Shown: positions 46,663-57,637 of the stretch, one piece after another
How the letters are laid out: each line of letters opens with the position of its first letter
How positions within the stretch are numbered: position 1 is the first letter of the stretch
Source: Aplidium turbinatum
Lineage: Eukaryota; Chordata; Ascidiacea; Aplousobranchia; Polyclinidae
DNA length: 64,000 nt
Direction of reading: 5' to 3'
NCBI GenBank assembly: GCA_918807975.1
Contig: OU964935.1
Location: 12,487,823 to 12,551,822 of the forward strand
Made by a program: the position numbers and the translations under genes
The notes under the pieces: generated by a model
Databases searched by the model: none
Told to the model about the DNA's origin: nothing
What the model saw: the letters and a program-made list of their open reading frames with translations, nothing else

Positions 46663-47775
46663 CTATACAAGAGATGGCTACTTTTGCTTACTAGCAAGGT
46701 TTATTAAAACAACAATGTGCTGACTGCTATTTTTAGAGATCATGCAAACATCGCATAGTGAACTTTGCTTGAATTTCATTTCTGTAATACATTGATATCC
46801 ATTTGTAACAAAAATAAAAACCGTGTAAATGATTAAGCATCACATCTGGCCGGTGTAAATATTTAAACGCCCTAGACCATCCTTACTTTGCATTGAACGC
46901 ATGTTTGTACTTGTAATTTGATTTAGTGTATCGTTTGAGTCGCATATTGACAGTGCGCAAACAAACGTAATATGTGCGTAAACAAAAGTAGCCTACTACA
47001 CTTAGCAAGTGCGGTAGGTAAGTTTGCATTTGCAATGTCTTAATGAAGGAAATTGGGTCATGAAAAATGAAAGGAAAAATATAGTTACTTTGTACATTGC
47101 TGTTGTAAAGCACATGATACCGCGGTAACTCATCACTGGCTAAGACTTGCGTGCTATTGCAAGCTGCTGATTCAAATGCCAATGTTGCGAGTCGCATTAC
47201 ATTTTATACTGAATCCCTCTTTTCTAATATCTTATTCTCACCGGTTTCTGCCATGGAGTATTTTCAGTAAAATTTTCACACTCTAAAAAGTTTGAAATTT
47301 TTTTTGGAAAACCTAGCTTTGGGGGCCCCTATTTTTTTACATTAGTAGGGGAAGTACTATAATTTGGACCACCTAATGAAAAATCTTAATATTTTTAAAA
47401 AGATCCACAACATTGGGGTGCAACTAACTTTATTTGATTAGTTACAGGCTAATTGCTTTGCAAAAACAATTCCAATCAAAAAAACATAACACAAACAAAG
47501 AAAACTACATTTTTTTTTTTTTATAGGAGTCCATATTATCAACCCAGTTTCTAAAATAGACTACCTTGTTTCATAATATGGACCACCATAGTGTAATATG
47601 GACCGTTGTCATGTGAAAGTAAATATATCAAGAAAGTCAAACTTCAAAGGCATGAAATAGAACACAAACACTCAATAAATAAAAAATAGTCTGAAACATT
47701 CATGATAGTCATCTCAAACAAGTTTCATATCATTGATCGTTGGCACAGTTGTCACAATAGTAAAAATGAGCATTT
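46663..47775. other. Intergenic, nothing firm
   Basis: AT-rich. Near 47370 and 47575-47610 the phrase TATGGACCACC and close variants recur, perhaps remains of the pogo-like element that follows. A 104-codon minus frame at 46883-47197 has no family motifs. Confidence 0.4.
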
Positions 47776-47779
47776 TATA

Positions 47780-48329
47780 TATCAGCACAACTTTCATGGG
47801 CCAATTTCTTGCACTGACAACACTGAATCCAATCCTCATCAGTGGACTCGTCACACACAAGACAAGTGCATGCAGAAGCAGCATTGCTTGGAATACGGTA
47901 ACTCTCTTTTTTGAAGACTTAAAGGTTAAAGCCTTTTCTCACTTGTTTTGCTGGCTCAGCTTTTTCTGTAAACTTCATTTTATGTTTGTGTGGCATACCT
48001 GTCAGCACAGTAGCCTTTGTAGTTTTTCTACGTTTTCTTCCTTTCGTAACTTGTTTTGGAAGTGGGCTTATGTCCTCGACAGATACCCTGCATGAAATGC
48101 TAACTGAACAAGGTTGTAAGTTCTTAACACTCAATGACGATGGTCCTGGTGCTTGTGAGATTGTTTCATACGGTTGTTCCAGACAATTGTTCACCAAATC
48201 AAACGTCATGTAAAACCATTCAGGTCTACTGAATCTTAGCGTATTACGTAATGGAATATTTCTAAAAAATGAGCAGACTGCACAATCGTTTGCAAGACCT
48301 GTAAAACATAAACATTGCAACTGCAGCAT
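47780..48329 (-). pseudogene. pogo-like transposase, C-terminal remnant
   Basis: The minus-strand frame 48329-47919 ends with DISPLPKQVTKGRKRRKTTKATVLTG (shown here in two overlapping motifs: ISPLPK and KGRKRRKTTKATVLTG). This resembles the basic tail after the DDE domain of animal pogo/Tigger-family transposases. In another frame from about 47876 to 47780 lies CTCLVCDES...WIQCCQCKKWP, the small PHD-like zinc finger often found at the extreme C-terminus of the same family. The two frames need a shift near 47880-47925, so the copy is broken. The helix-turn-helix and DDE parts were not found upstream on this strand. Confidence 0.55.
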
Positions 48330-48965
48330 AACATTACATCATCGTTAAATCTTTAATTACGAGAACAGGTGTAAGCCAAACTTGAGCAGGTGTAAGCCAA
48401 ACTTGAACAGGTGCTTGAATGGCTTATCATTGCTTATGGATTATTGCGTCACAGTGGCTGCCTACGTGCGTTTGAAATATTGCAAGCTATTCTCGTCATT
48501 CTTAAAATTGTTGCTTAAAAGTTGGTCGCATATTTAACTGTTTTGCTTAATGCTTGCCAGCTGGACGAAATTTGCCCGGGCAAAAGCCCGGGTTTTTCTC
48601 AACCCTGTTTTTGCTTCCCTATGTCCTCCCCCCCCCCCCCCCCCCCGAACAGGAGAAAAACCAACTTTTACGATTTAATTTCGGGTGCTTTAAACCGGAA
48701 CATTTTGCACGTAAAGTAATCACCACATTGGGCCCCTAATTTGCGCGCAATGCACTCATTTACTTTTCCGCGCCCTTTTGCTACATTACGGGCCCCCCAG
48801 GACCAAAGAATAACAACTTTTATGCTTGAATTTAGTCGTTTAGGGTGGTTTTAACCATCATTTTTTCGCGTAAAGTATAAAATCACAATTTCGGGCCTCC
48901 CAACAATCACAGGCCTGGGCCCTCAAGGGTACGCCGTACCCTCAGTACCCCTCTCTCATAGGCCC
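48330..48965. other. GC-rich element debris with a long C homopolymer
   Basis: Contains a CCCGGGCAAAAGCCCGGG palindrome (about 48575-48592), a run of about 18 C at about 48629-48646, and GGCCCC/GGGCCT blocks near 48730-48970. These resemble hAT-type subterminal sequence in this window (compare 55760-56100), but ends and TSD could not be set. Confidence 0.4.
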
Positions 48966-48969
48966 TGGG

Positions 48970-51004
48970 TCTCCAAGCAAAATATTCAAACACAAACGGT
49001 TTTGGAACAACAAATATTCGTGCTTGTACGAAAAGCATACTATGTGGCTTCAGGCCTCACCATCACTATTGATGAACACGAATATTCGCCATTTGTTGAT
49101 AACGTACAGATCTGTTCGGAGGATTTGTTGAGGAATCAGCATCAAATCGGTGGACCTGGCCACATCGTCGCTATCGATGAGTCCTTGGTGGCCAGACGAA
49201 AACGAGGAAATTCACAAGGGCGCCCAGTGCCACAGCAGTGGATCTTCGGCGGGATTGACACCACAACAAAGTAAGTTATATATTATGTGCATGTTTACGC
49301 ACTACAACTAGGCCTACGCCTAGTCAACTACGTTCGAGCAGGTGAGCAATATCACTTGGGCTTGGGATTTGAAGGAATATTTGTCAACACTTTTATTTAA
49401 CCCACCCTCCTTCGGGCACGTTCTTTTGCTTCTCAATGCCTGTAGATATCCCTAGTAAAATTGTGCTATTAGAGAATGCTTCATCGTAATGATAGGTACC
49501 GCGGCCGGACAGGGCTACACTGGAGGCAGAAATTATACGCCACATCGCACCAGGAACAGAGATTCATTCCGATGAATGGGGTGCATACTCTAACTTGTCT
49601 AGTGAGTGTTTCTTGTAGTTCTATTTTAAAATAACATACACTAACATGTAAACACTTAACGTAGATTATGTTAAACATTAAATGGATTGGATGAAGTACA
49701 TAAAATGCATGTAGATTAAACATTTGTGTAGACTAGGTGTACTGAAAGTAAAAATGTGTAAGGGAGATGTGGCACCTATGGGACGAATATGACATTATTT
49801 CTAATAAAACGTTATTTTAAAGCAAATCATAAACTAAAGCAATTTTATTGCAAAGTTTAGTCATTGTTTCATAACATGAAATCAAAACAGTGATGACTGT
49901 AGGCTAATATTCTTTATTTTTTTTTTCATCATTAAAAAGTGTCACACAACTGTCCCATAGGTTGCTTACATACATGATCAATGGGACAAGGGGCTATGTC
50001 CCAGGGGACACTTTGCTAGATACATCAATTTATTGTCAAGGGTATGATGGAATGAAAGAGACTCAAGAGAAAAAGAAGCAGAACTTGTTTTCTTGGTTTT
50101 CATCAATAAATAGACCCGCTTTTCTTTTCAGACATGATAAAATAAGACACTTTAAAGGTTCAATGAATTGAAATCTAAAAAGGTATATACTTTTGCCATG
50201 ATCTATAGCAAAGTGTAGTGTAATAAGGCTTTTCAAGATTGTACAAAATAAAGCAGTAGCTCTTATCTACATCCCTAGTGAAAAATACTTTTTAAGTGAA
50301 AAAAAATCCTTTCAGCCTTAAAAGAACGTAGGAATATGTCCCAAAAGAGATTGCTTGCACAGTCCCATTGGTCATTCAACCACTAGTTTGTGTTTAGCTT
50401 GTCTGAAGACATATCACAGTACAATGTGTACTTTTCTGTTGTGATAGAATCAGACCCAACCATATGGCTTAAACTGTCATGCCAGGTCCCACTTGATACA
50501 ACTTATTCATAGTGTAGAAACTGTTAACAACAGTTAACTATTTGAAGTTGCTTTGGGAGCAGAAAAAACAATCAACTGACCTTGCCACTTAACTGCACAG
50601 CTCCTTTTCAAAAAGCACGATGGTTCATGTCAAAAGAATTATGCATCCATTAAAAATAAATTAGGCAATTTAACATGTTTTTGTTATTTCTATTTGGAAA
50701 CCGTTGCAGCAAGCATTTTACGCTGAAATTTATTTAAAGTTGCTTTTGTATTTTTTTAGATCTTGGATATCGCCACCACACGGTCAACCATCACCATCAT
50801 TATGTTTCGGCCACAGGGGTTCATACGAACCACATTGAAAACCTGTGGCTGAATTGTAAACGGAAATTTAAAAGAATAGGTGGCACCACAAGGCACACGA
50901 TACCTGGGTATCTTGATGAATTTATGTGGCGACATCAGTTTCCACGAGGACGACATTTTCCTGAAGTTCTCCGCGCCATAAGGGAGTCCTACCCCTTACT
51001 GTAG
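48970..51004 (+). pseudogene. ISXO2-like (IS1595/Merlin-type) transposase gene, three exons
   Basis: Exon 1 (about 48970-49270) encodes EQQIFVLVRKAYYVASG and GGPGHIVAIDESL with the first catalytic Asp, then GRPVPQQWIFGGID, and ends at AA|GTAAGT. Exon 2 (49473-49601) encodes ECFIV, then PDRATLEAEIIRHIAPGT and HSDEWGAY with the second Asp, and ends at CTA|GTGAGT. Exon 3 (50760-51004) follows TTTTTTTAG and encodes GYRHHTVNH, GVHTNHIENLW with the catalytic Glu, PGYLDEFMWRHQF, and a TAG stop. These are the DDE landmarks of the ISXO2-like family. Within exon 2 there is a one-base frame shift near 49494, so this copy looks inactive. AATAAA at about 51268 could serve as a polyadenylation signal. It is either a Merlin relic or a domesticated gene that has decayed. 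Confidence 0.8.
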
Positions 51005-51760
51005 CCGCCACATCGTCCATTTGCCAAAAAAACAGCCCTTTTCAGGGCTACCTAATGATAAAAAAGAGTTGCTGCCCACATACTTTGTGATATTTATTCT
51101 ATAACAAACAAACTAGGCCAACAAAAGTGCAATGTCAGATGAAACAAAATAATTTTTTTAACTTATGTTTGTAACATGATTTTTGTGTGTCAACGTTTAA
51201 GGTTTGGACCTATGAATCATTTTGTTTACACACACGGATGCCTTTGGGAAAATGACTTCGTGTGGTAATAAAAGAACACGAGAATGCAAGCCTAAGTCAT
51301 TTCATTACGGTTTCGTTACTTACCTTTGATCCATATTTAAGCCTAGGTTTATTAGGCTTAGCCTATGTGTTGTGAAAAAATTTCTTGGCTAAGCATTGAA
51401 CAAAACATAAGTATCCGCAGATTCCGCACCCACTGTCTCGCTGGTTGTTGTTGTTTTTTATTATTTGCAGAGGTTTCTCCATCCAAGTAGGAACAATTTT
51501 CTGGCTCCTGCATTTGGAGCTGACATCACTTGCTTCCTCAACCGAGCTTTTCCAGTTGATGTCGACTGAGGGCCGAGTGACAAGAATTCTTCCACGACCT
51601 CCCAAAGGATCAAAGTTCTACACCGCTCTAGAGCACACATCGCTTTCCTATTAATCAGTGTTTGTTACATTACTTGATTCAGACAAGCCATTACACCACC
51701 AATTAGGCTATTTGTGTGCCTGATCCTAATCCTTTTTATGACTTTAGCATTTTTTCAGTA
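51005..51760. other. Intergenic
   Basis: Near 51475-51570, after TTTGCAG, a plus-strand frame reads NNFLAPAFGADITCFLNRAF before a stop. It looks exon-like but matches no family I know. Otherwise non-coding. Confidence 0.35.
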
Positions 51761-51762
51761 TA

Positions 51763-54700
51763 AATGGGAGACAATTAATCATCGCGATCACGCAATGTGA
51801 ATCCAGAAAGACGATCGATTCGTCATTGAAATGCATTGTGCAAAAGCTTCGTTGGGAGGCTGTCTTCTAACAACGATTGTTCGTATATTAAATAAGGTAT
51901 AAAAATGAAAATTAGCCCTTCAATAAACAGTAACATGTTCTTTCAATTGAATTTGATTTAGATTGTTTATCGTTTAAAATGAAGTTTTGGTGATGGTTTG
52001 CATTTGGTCAAGTTTAGGTGGCCACTAGATAGAGCTAGTAGTATTCTGGGACTTGGTATTAACTTAGTTGGTTAGATCTATGCTTGTGCTATTTAGCGAT
52101 AGCAAATCTGTTGAAATTGAGCATAAAATGAATAAATGGGAGACAAATAATTATCGTGAACATGCAGGGCGTGAACTGGAAGAAGATCGATTCGCCATTG
52201 AAATGCATTGGGCAAAAGCTTCGTTGGGGGGCTGTCTTCGAACAACGATTGCTCACATAATCAATAAGGTATAAAACTGAAAGTTAGCCCTTCAATAAAC
52301 AGTAACATGTTCTTTTAATTGGTTGTCGTTTAATGTTTTTATCATTGCAAATAAACTTTTGATAATGGTTTGAATTTGGTCAAGTTTAGGTGGCCACCAG
52401 ATAGAGCTAATAGTATTTTGGGACTTGGTATTTATTTAGTTGGTTAGATCTATGCTTGTGCTTTTCAACGATAGCAAATCTGTTGAAATTGAGCAAGAAA
52501 TGAATAAATGGAAGACAAATAATTACCGTAAACATGCAGGGCGTGAACTGGAAGACGATCGATTCGCCTTTGAAATGCATTGGGCAAAAGTTTCGTTGGG
52601 GGGCTGTCTTCGAACAACGCTTGCGCGCATATTGCATAAGATATAAAAATGAAAGTTAGCCCTTCAATAAACAGTAACATGTTCTTTTAATTGGTTGTCG
52701 TTTAATGTTTTTATCATTGCAAATCAACTTTTGATAATGGTTTGAATTTGGTCAAGTTTAGGTGGCCACCAGATGGAGTTAGTAGTATTTTGGGACTTGG
52801 TATTAATTTAGTTGGTTAGATCTATGCTTATGCTTTTCCACGATAGCAAATCTGTTGAAATTGAGCAAGAAATGAATAAATGGGAGACAAATAATTATCG
52901 TAAACTAGCAGGGCGTGAACTGGAAGACGATCGATTCGCCATTGAAATGCGTTGGGCAAAAGCTTCGTTGGGGGGCTGTCTTCGAACAACGATTGCTCAT
53001 ATATTAAATAAGGTATAAAACTGAAAGTTGGCCCTTCAATAAACAGTAACATGTTCTTTTCATTGGTTGTCGTTCAATGTTTTTATCATTGCAAACAAAC
53101 TTTTGATAATGGTTTGAATTTGGTCAAGTTTAGGTGGCCACCAGATGGAGCTAATAGTATGTTGGGACCTGGTATTAACTTAGTTTGTTAGATCTATGCT
53201 TGTGCTTTTCAGCGATAGCAAATATGTTGAAATTGAGCAAGAAATGAATAAATAAATAAAATGAAGAAATAATTATCGTAAACATGCAGGGCGTGAACTG
53301 GAAGACGATCGATTCGCCATTGAAATGCATTGGGCAAAAGCTTCGTTGGGGGGCTGTCTTCGAACAACGATTGCTCACATAATCAATAAGGTATAAAACT
53401 GAAAGTTAGCCCTTCAATAAACAGTAGCATGTTCTTTTAATTGGTTGTCGTTCAATGTTTTTATCATTGCAAACAAACTTTTGATAATGGTTTGAATTTG
53501 GTCAAGTTTAGGTGGCCACCAGATGGAGCTAGTAGTATTTTGGGACTTGGTATTAACTTAGTTGGTTAGACCTATGCTTGTGCTTTTCAACGATAGCAAA
53601 TTTGTTGAAATTGAGCATAAAATGAATAAATGGGAGACAATTAATTATCGTGATCACACAGGGCGTGAACTTGAAGACGATCGATTCGCCATTGAAATGC
53701 ATTGGGCAAAAGTTTCGTTGGGGGGCTGTCTTCGAACAACGCTTGCGCGCATATTGAATAAGATATAAAAATGAAAGTTAGCCCTTCAATAAACAGTAAC
53801 ATGTTCTTTTAATTGGTTGTCGTTTAATGTTTTTATCATTGCAAATCAACTTTTGATAATGGTTTAAATTTGGTCAAGTTTAGGTGGCCACCAGATGGAG
53901 CTAGTAGTATTTTGGGACTTGGTATTAACTTAGTTGGTTAGATCTATGCTTGTGCTTTTGAACGATAGCAAATTTGTTGAAATTGAGCAAGAAATGAATA
54001 AATGGGAGACAATTAATTATCGTGATCACAAAGGGCGTGAACTGGAAGACGATCGATTCGCCATTGAAATGCATTGGGCAAAAGCTTCGTTGGGGGGCTG
54101 TCTTCGAACAACGCTTGCGCGCATATTGAATAAGATATAAAAATGAAAGTTAGCCCTTCAATAAACAGTAACATGTTCTTTTAATTGGTTGTCGTTTAAT
54201 GTTTTTATCATTGCAAATAAACTTTTGATAATGGTTTGAATTTGGTCAAGTTTAGGTGGCCACCAGATAGAGCTAATAGTATTTTGGGACTTGGTATTTA
54301 TTTAGTTGGTTAGATCTATGCTTGTGCTTTTCAACGATAGCAAATCTGTTGAAATTGAGCAAGAAATGAATAAATGGAAGACAAATAATTACCGTAAACA
54401 TGCAGGGCGTGAACTGGAAGACGATCGATTCGCCATTGAAATGCATTGGGCAAAAGTTTCGTTGGGGGGCTGTCTTCGAACAACGCTTGCGCGCATATTG
54501 CATAAGATATAAAAATGAAAGTTAGCCCTTCAATAAACAGTAACATGTTCTTTTAATTGGTTGTCGTTTAATGTTTTTATCATTGCAAATAAACTTTTGA
54601 TAATGGTTTGAATTTGGTCAAGTTTAGGTGGCCACCAGATAGAGCTAGTAGTATTTTGGGACTTGGTATTAACTTAATTGGTTAGATCTATGCTTGTGCT

Positions 54701-55503
54701 TTTCAACGATAGCAAATTTGTTGAAATTGAGCAAGAAATGAATAAATGGGAGACAAATAATTATCGTGAACATGCAGGGCGTGAACTGGAAGACGATCGA
54801 TTCGCCATTGAAATGTATTGGGCAAATGCTTCGTTGGGGGGCTGTCTTCGAACAACGATTGCTCATATATTAAATAAGGTATAAAACTGAAAGTTAGCCC
54901 TTCAATAAACAGTAACATGTTTTTTTAATTGGCTGTCGTTTAATGTTTTTATCATTGCAAATAAACTTTTGATAATGGTTTGAATTTGGTCAAGTTTAGG
55001 TGGCCACCAGATAGAGCTAGTAGTATTCTCGGACTTGGTATTAACTTAGTTGGTTAGATCTATGCTTGTGCTTTTCAACGATAGCAAATTTGTTGAAATT
55101 GAGCAAGAAATGAATATATGGGAGACGATTAATTATCGTGATCACGCAGGGCGTGAACTGGAAGACGATCGATTCGCCATTGAAATGCATTGGGCAAAAG
55201 CTTCGTTGGGGGGCTGTCTTCGAACAACGATTGCGCGCATATTGAATAAGATATAAAAATGAAAGTTAGCCCTTCAATAAACAGTAACATGTTCTTTTAA
55301 TTGGTTGTCGTTTAATGTTTTTATCATTGCAAATAAACTTTTGATAATGGTTTGAATTTGGTCAAATTTAGGTGGCCACCAGATAAAGCTAGTAGTATTT
55401 TGGGACTTGGTATTAATTTAGTTGGTTAGATCTATGCTTGTGCTTTTTAACCATAACAAATTTGTTGAAATTGAGCAAGAAATGAATAAATGGGAGACAA
55501 TTT
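51763..55503. repeat. Tandem array, about 372-bp unit x 10
   Basis: Ten head-to-tail units with a period of 372 bp (one about 375-378). The unit contains GTTAGATCTATGCTTGTGCT, GACGATCGATTCGCC, GGGGGGCTGTCTTCGAACAA and TTAGGTGGCCACCAGAT. The array starts and stops at the same phase: AAATGGGAGACAATT begins it at 51763 and ends it at about 55503. In most units a 68-codon frame stays open from GTTAGATCTATG to a stop just after AATAAG. The second intact unit carries indels near 53250. Units differ from each other by a few per cent. Confidence 0.92.
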
Positions 55504-55504
55504 C

Positions 55505-57637
55505 CTTTATTGGTTTTCCACCCCGCACTTCCTCCTTCATAATAGTCCATTCCAATGTGTGTGATGTGCTATGACGTCATCATTTTGTCCGGTTGACCAA
55601 CAAGGCGTCTTGTGGAAGAGCACCGAAATACCAACTTCATATAAGAAATACCAACTTCAAAATATTAAAAAAATTTTATGCAAAATTGACCTAACACACA
55701 AATTTAAACATTTTGTTTGCCCCCTGAACGCAAAAAGTGAAAATATTGTTGTTCTAAAAAAGAGCATACCCATGAGGGGGCCCATTCAAAATACAAAACT
55801 AATATTCATATAAAAAACAATATTTTATGCAAAATCGACCTGAGCACGCAAATTTAAACATTTTGTCGGGCCTCCCTAAACTCAAAAAATTGAATATTCT
55901 GTAATTTTAAAAAAGGGCATAGCCTAGGCTACCCATAAGGGGGCCCCATTCGACATACGGAACTAATATAAAAACATTATTTTATGCAAAATCGTTGAAA
56001 TTAATCTTTTTATCGCGTGAATTTAGACATTTTGTCGGGCCCCCTTAAACTCACCGGGCCCCGGTGCAATGCACCGGTTGTCCCCCCTCTTCTGGGCCCT
56101 GCTTCCAACAAATATATTAAATGCATAACTTCATCTGACTGATGCAAGCTACAACAGAAAAAGTCACACTGTTTTCCGCGTCAGCAAGAATAAAGCACGT
56201 TTTGGCACGGTGCCATATCTCAAAAACTAGAGCTAATCAACAAATTTCAAGTTGATATTCGTGATCAGAGACCCCAAATTAGCCAAGATTGACCCAATTC
56301 GTTTCAGAAGCAAATTGGCTGTTGACCAGTGTTATCAACTTTTGGAAACTATGTGATGAAAGAATATGAAAAATGGTGTGTTTCTTGTCCATAAAAATGC
56401 ATTTCCTGCACTCCCATCTTGATTGTTTTGATCCTTGTATGGGTGATTGGTGGAAGCGGAAAACATGGTGAAAGGTTTCATCTGATAGGCTATGGAAAGA
56501 AAATATCAAGGACTGTGGATTTGCAACATGAAGGAGGGGGGCACGTATGGTCCGTAATACGAGAAGATTTCTCAGTTTTTAGACACAAGTCACACAAATG
56601 TGATCATTTTTAAAGATTTTTGAAGTGTTTTCATCTTTGCATGATGCATATATGGCTTATATTTGCAAAATATTTTTTGTGTTTGCATGCTTACACGTTT
56701 AATAGAAAACTATGCTGATTAATACAGAAAATCTGAGTAAAACTAACAATCAGAAAAAGTGACATTTTATCAAAAGTAAGGACACTTCAGATATTTTTTT
56801 CTATTTTGGTGATTAGTTTGAAGTAACAGAACACAATACATAAAAACTTTTCTGCAACTAAAACTTTTGCGAAATTTTGTTACATGGTGATATGACAATT
56901 TTGACATGTTATTCGAATAGGTTGTGATCCAATTTTTTGCATAGCATAGCCTGTAACTTGATATCAAATTTCGAGTGTCCGCTGCCAAAGTCTTAGGCTA
57001 TGTAGCATATTTGCCAGGCTTGAATAATTTGAGTAGGCTAGATAGTGTACTGTACTGTAATTGTTACGAAGACGCGTCTTTTCATTTCCGTTGTACCGAC
57101 ATTGAGTAGCCTGTTGTAAGATGCCTGCAAGCTCAACGATATTTTTCAAACCACTGTACTCAGCTTGGAAAGTAGGCTACTGTATTTAAGTTTTATTTCT
57201 GCCAATTATTTGAAAGAAATTACTTTGTGAAAAATTTAGCAGTAGACGTTTACTGACCACAATTAAGGTCTCAGTAACCTGCCCAGCGTTAGTGGTTCTA
57301 AGCCTCTACACAAGCACTAAGCAGTGTTTTAAAAAGGTTTGAGGGTCCGAAACGGGCACTTAACTTGCTCTGATTTCAACAAAGCGAAAATTTCAAAACA
57401 TTTTGACGTTTCGGACAACACATGAAAAAATGTTCAAAAGTAGTTTTTGCTGGGTTAACGCTGCTATTTACAAACAAGCTCAAAGTCTCATCACAAACGA
57501 AGCCTCCATATTGAACACTTTTTTGTATTGGCATGCAAAATACATTTTTGGATTAGAAAAACTGAGATTTCGAATTAAATAAAATTATTATTGCCGGGTG
57601 CTTAAATTCATGTGAAAACTTTTCTCTTTTTGAAGCA
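55505..57637. other. Downstream of the satellite; MITE debris, no gene seen
   Basis: Near 55690-56100 a motif ATTTTATGCAAAATNGACCT recurs two or three times together with GGGGGCCCATTC blocks. It ends in CACCGGGCCCCGGTGCAATG and CTTCTGGGCCCTG, which look like the right end of a hAT-type MITE whose left end I could not place. The remainder to 57637 is AT-rich and would include the 3' untranslated region of the SDR gene. Confidence 0.4.

Noticed and set aside
46883-47197. 104-codon minus frame as a gene
   Set aside because: No motif, no splice partner and AT-rich codon use like the surroundings.
48629-48646. Long C homopolymer and short repeats as a CRISPR-like or regulatory array
   Set aside because: It is a homopolymer in GC-rich transposon debris of a eukaryote; no spacer-repeat pattern exists.
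51363-51654. Overlapping frames on both strands near 51.5 kb as a gene
   Set aside because: Exon-like on either strand but no family match and no partner exon.
52068-55256. The 68-codon frames of the satellite as a family of real genes
   Set aside because: They start upstream of any good ATG context, lack known motifs and may be open simply because the units are young; reported as a repeat and a hypothesis only.
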